Assembly: GCA_030746455.1 (NCBI GenBank)
Contig: JASLMQ010000191.1
Coordinates: 1 to 8,134, forward strand
DNA: 8,134 nucleotides
Direction: 5' to 3'
DNA from: Candidatus Latescibacterota bacterium
GTDB lineage: Bacteria; Latescibacterota; UBA2968; GCA-2709665
In this document: one piece after another, positions 6,682 through 8,134 of the stretch
Layout: each line of letters starts with the position of its first letter
Position numbering within the stretch: position 1 is the first letter of the stretch
Notes under the pieces: model-generated
Told to the model about the DNA's origin: nothing
Databases searched by the model: none
The model's input: the letters and a program-made list of their open reading frames with translations, nothing else
Translations under genes and position numbers: made by a program

Positions 6682-6758
6682 ACCATCGTGGTTCGTGGAT
6701 CGTGACTCGTGGCTTGTGGAACGAGGAACCTGGAACGTGGAACTCTGATTCTCCATGA
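6678..6758 (+). CDS. Possible 26-residue coupling mini-ORF across the heptamer repeat
   Basis: An ATG at 6678 overlaps the dehydrogenase stop (ATGA, 6678-6681). The frame runs 26 codons through the 7-nt repeats and stops at TGA 6756-6758, overlapping the ATG of the membrane-protein gene (ATGA, 6755-6758). A G-run (6665-6670) lies just upstream of its ATG, while the membrane-protein ATG has no Shine-Dalgarno. The peptide is Trp/Arg/Gly-rich and resembles no family. It may be translated only to carry ribosomes to the next start, or the overlaps may be chance. Confidence 0.3.
   Translation: MNHRGSWIVTRGLWNEEPGTWNSDSP
6687..6742 (+). repeat. Heptamer tandem repeat, eight copies (consensus CGTGGAA/T)
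   Basis: Eight uninterrupted 7-nt units: CGTGGTT, CGTGGAT, CGTGACT, CGTGGCT, TGTGGAA, CGAGGAA, CCTGGAA and CGTGGAA. A ninth degenerate unit follows at 6743-6749. Units differ from the consensus by zero to two bases, so the array is old or under selection rather than freshly expanded. It fills most of the 73-bp gap between the dehydrogenase and the membrane-protein gene. Similar CGTGGAT-type runs occur between genes in many environmental genomes. The heptanucleotide STRR elements of heterocystous cyanobacteria are a comparable class with a different sequence. Confidence 0.85.
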
Positions 6759-8134
6759 CTCGTCGCGCCCTGATCGTCGGCCTGTTCCTGGCCGTCCTGG
6801 TGAACATCTGGCCGACCTACTCGAGCCTCATCGTTCACTCGTCCAGGGCCGACTACGCGCATCTGTCCGTTGCCTTCCTGATCCCGTTCATCTTCCTGCT
6901 TGGGATCAACCTCATCCTGGACCGCTTCGGCCGCGGCCTCTCCCCCTCGGAGATGCTCTGCATCTGCTGCATCGGCATGGTCTCGGCCACGATGCAGGGC
7001 GAGTGGCTTTCCGGCTACTTCCTGGGCGTGGTCACGGCGCCCACCTACTTCGCGACCCCGGAGAACCGGTGGGCCGACCTCCTGTTCGAGCACATCCCCT
7101 CCTGGGCCATCGTAGCCAGCAGGCCGGCCGCGATGGGCTTCTACGAGAGCCTGCCCAAGGGAATCCCGCTCCCCTGGGAGCCGTGGCTTCCTCCGATGTT
7201 CTGGTGGGGCGGGTTCTTCGGCGCCCTGCTCCTGGCCAGCCTGAGCCTGGTCACCCTGTTCAGGAAGCAGTGGATGGAGCACGAGCGGTTGACCTACCCG
7301 GTTGCCGCAGCCCTTCTCGAGCTCACGGGCGTATCGGGGGCGCGGGGGACCCTGGCGGACCTCACGCGATCCCCCCTGTTCCGCGTGGGGTTCGGCCTCG
7401 TGCTCTTCGTGATCGCCTGGAACATCCTCACCTGGTTCTCCGTCACGCTCCCCAGGCTTCCCGTGCTCGAGACCCGGCACGTGCCCATCGCGAGGGGCTT
7501 TCCTTCCCTTCGGGTGGTCGTGCATCCGATGATCATCGCCTTCGGGTACTTTACCAAGTCGGAGGTCCTGCTCAGTATCTGGGTGTTCCACCTCCTGGCG
7601 ATTCTGCAGATCGGCATCTTCAATCGAACGGGCTTCACCATCGGAGGCTCCGATCCCTGGTGCTCGCTGGATGCCGCGATCGGCTGGCAGAACTTCGGCG
7701 GGATGATCGTCTTCGTGGGCTGGGGAATCTGGGCCGCCAGAGCCCACCTGAAGGCGGTGGCACTGAAGGTGTTCGCGGGCAAAGACACCGTCGATGACTC
7801 CGGCGAGGTCATCTCCTACCGGGTTTGCGTCTTCGCCCTCATCGGCTCTGCGGTCTACCTGCTCCTCTTTCTCCATCACGCGGGAATGAGCCTCTGGCCC
7901 CTGTTGGCCTTCTGGTTGGGCACGTTCGTGCTCTACCTGGGACTCGCCCGCATCATGGTGGAGAGCGGACTGGTCTACCTCCGCGGGCCCATCACCGCCC
8001 AGGCCTTCACGTGGCATCTTTTCGGCATCGCCGGAATGGGGCCGGCAAGCGCAGCGGCCCTCGGGTTGTCCTACACCTTCTTCTGCGACGCAAAGACCTT
8101 CGCGATCACAACGCTCGCGCACATCCCCCGGCTC
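6755..8134 (+). CDS. Polytopic membrane protein, DUF6785/DUF6784-like, cut by window edge
   Basis: 460 residues are visible; the frame is still open at the right edge. Hydrophobic segments suggest about nine or ten membrane helices, near residues 5-22, 37-55, 66-95 (weaker), 149-169, 209-230, 254-290 (perhaps two), 307-325, 357-376, 382-402 and 424-445. EHERLTYPVAAA (175-186) after a helix and RIMVESGLVY (about 399-408) are conserved-looking loops that, as I recall, fit the DUF6785/DUF6784 proteins of Planctomycetes-type and related bacteria. These have a loose resemblance to OPT-family transporters. Function is uncharacterised; its place after a GH20-like protein and a dehydrogenase makes substrate uptake a reasonable guess. 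The ATG at 6755 has no Shine-Dalgarno and overlaps the stop of the mini-ORF. Membrane location is secure, the family name less so. Confidence 0.7.
   Translation, partial: MTRRALIVGLFLAVLVNIWPTYSSLIVHSSRADYAHLSVAFLIPFIFLLGINLILDRFGRGLSPSEMLCICCIGMVSATMQGEWLSGYFLGVVTAPTYFATPENRWADLLFEHIPSWAIVASRPAAMGFYESLPKGIPLPWEPWLPPMFWWGGFFGALLLASLSLVTLFRKQWMEHERLTYPVAAALLELTGVSGARGTLADLTRSPLFRVGFGLVLFVIAWNILTWFSVTLPRLPVLETRHVPIARGFPSLRVVVHPMIIAFGYFTKSEVLLSIWVFHLLAILQIGIFNRTGFTIGGSDPWCSLDAAIGWQNFGGMIVFVGWGIWAARAHLKAVALKVFAGKDTVDDSGEVISYRVCVFALIGSAVYLLLFLHHAGMSLWPLLAFWLGTFVLYLGLARIMVESGLVYLRGPITAQAFTWHLFGIAGMGPASAAALGLSYTFFCDAKTFAITTLAHIPRL

Noticed and set aside
6687..6742. CRISPR-like array
   Set aside because: The units are 7 nt and contiguous, with no spacers and no cas gene in view.
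5257..6807. 516-codon open frame on the minus strand
   Set aside because: It lies opposite the GH20-like and dehydrogenase genes, which have strong ribosome binding sites and motifs. The antisense product shows no domain.
6614..8122. 502-codon open frame on the minus strand
   Set aside because: Antisense to the membrane-protein gene; its product is a charged, low-complexity Glu/Gly/Asp/Arg/His sequence with no recognisable domain.

Overview
The window is GC-rich bacterial DNA with six protein genes: one on the minus strand, running off the left edge, and five on the plus strand, the last running off the right edge. No rRNA, tRNA, CRISPR array, transposase or phage gene was seen. The source is probably an uncultured environmental bacterium of a Planctomycetota, Latescibacterota, Poribacteria or Hydrogenedentota type. 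That is inference from three things: a large membrane protein of what looks like the DUF6785/DUF6784 type, a GH20-like TIM-barrel protein next to a sugar-type dehydrogenase, and short-period repeats between genes. No phylogenetic marker is present to settle it.

Left part (1-3452). A GTG-started, secreted, Slt70-type lytic murein transglycosylase (2066 to the left edge, minus) is divergent from a cytoplasmic protein built of regular 40-residue TPR-like repeats (2340-3452, plus). The 273-bp divergent region has a candidate promoter on each side and a large imperfect inverted repeat made of 9-nt units, in the expected leader of the TPR gene.

Middle (3453-4670). A metallo-beta-lactamase-fold hydrolase related to RNase Z (3596-4486) has its own candidate extended -10 promoter. 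The 184-bp gap after it holds a nested hairpin and another 9-nt-period repeat.

Right part (4671-8134). A GH20-like TIM-barrel protein, a zinc-type medium-chain dehydrogenase and a polytopic membrane protein lie close together on one strand (gaps of 19 and 73 bp) and look like one operon. The likely theme is uptake and processing of a sugar or glycoside, but the substrate cannot be read from sequence.

The most unusual structure is the 73-bp gap between the dehydrogenase and the membrane protein. It contains eight near-identical 7-nt repeats, and it is spanned by a 26-codon ORF that overlaps the upstream stop and the downstream start by ATGA at each end. This could be a translational-coupling bridge whose frame depends on repeat number; that is a hypothesis.
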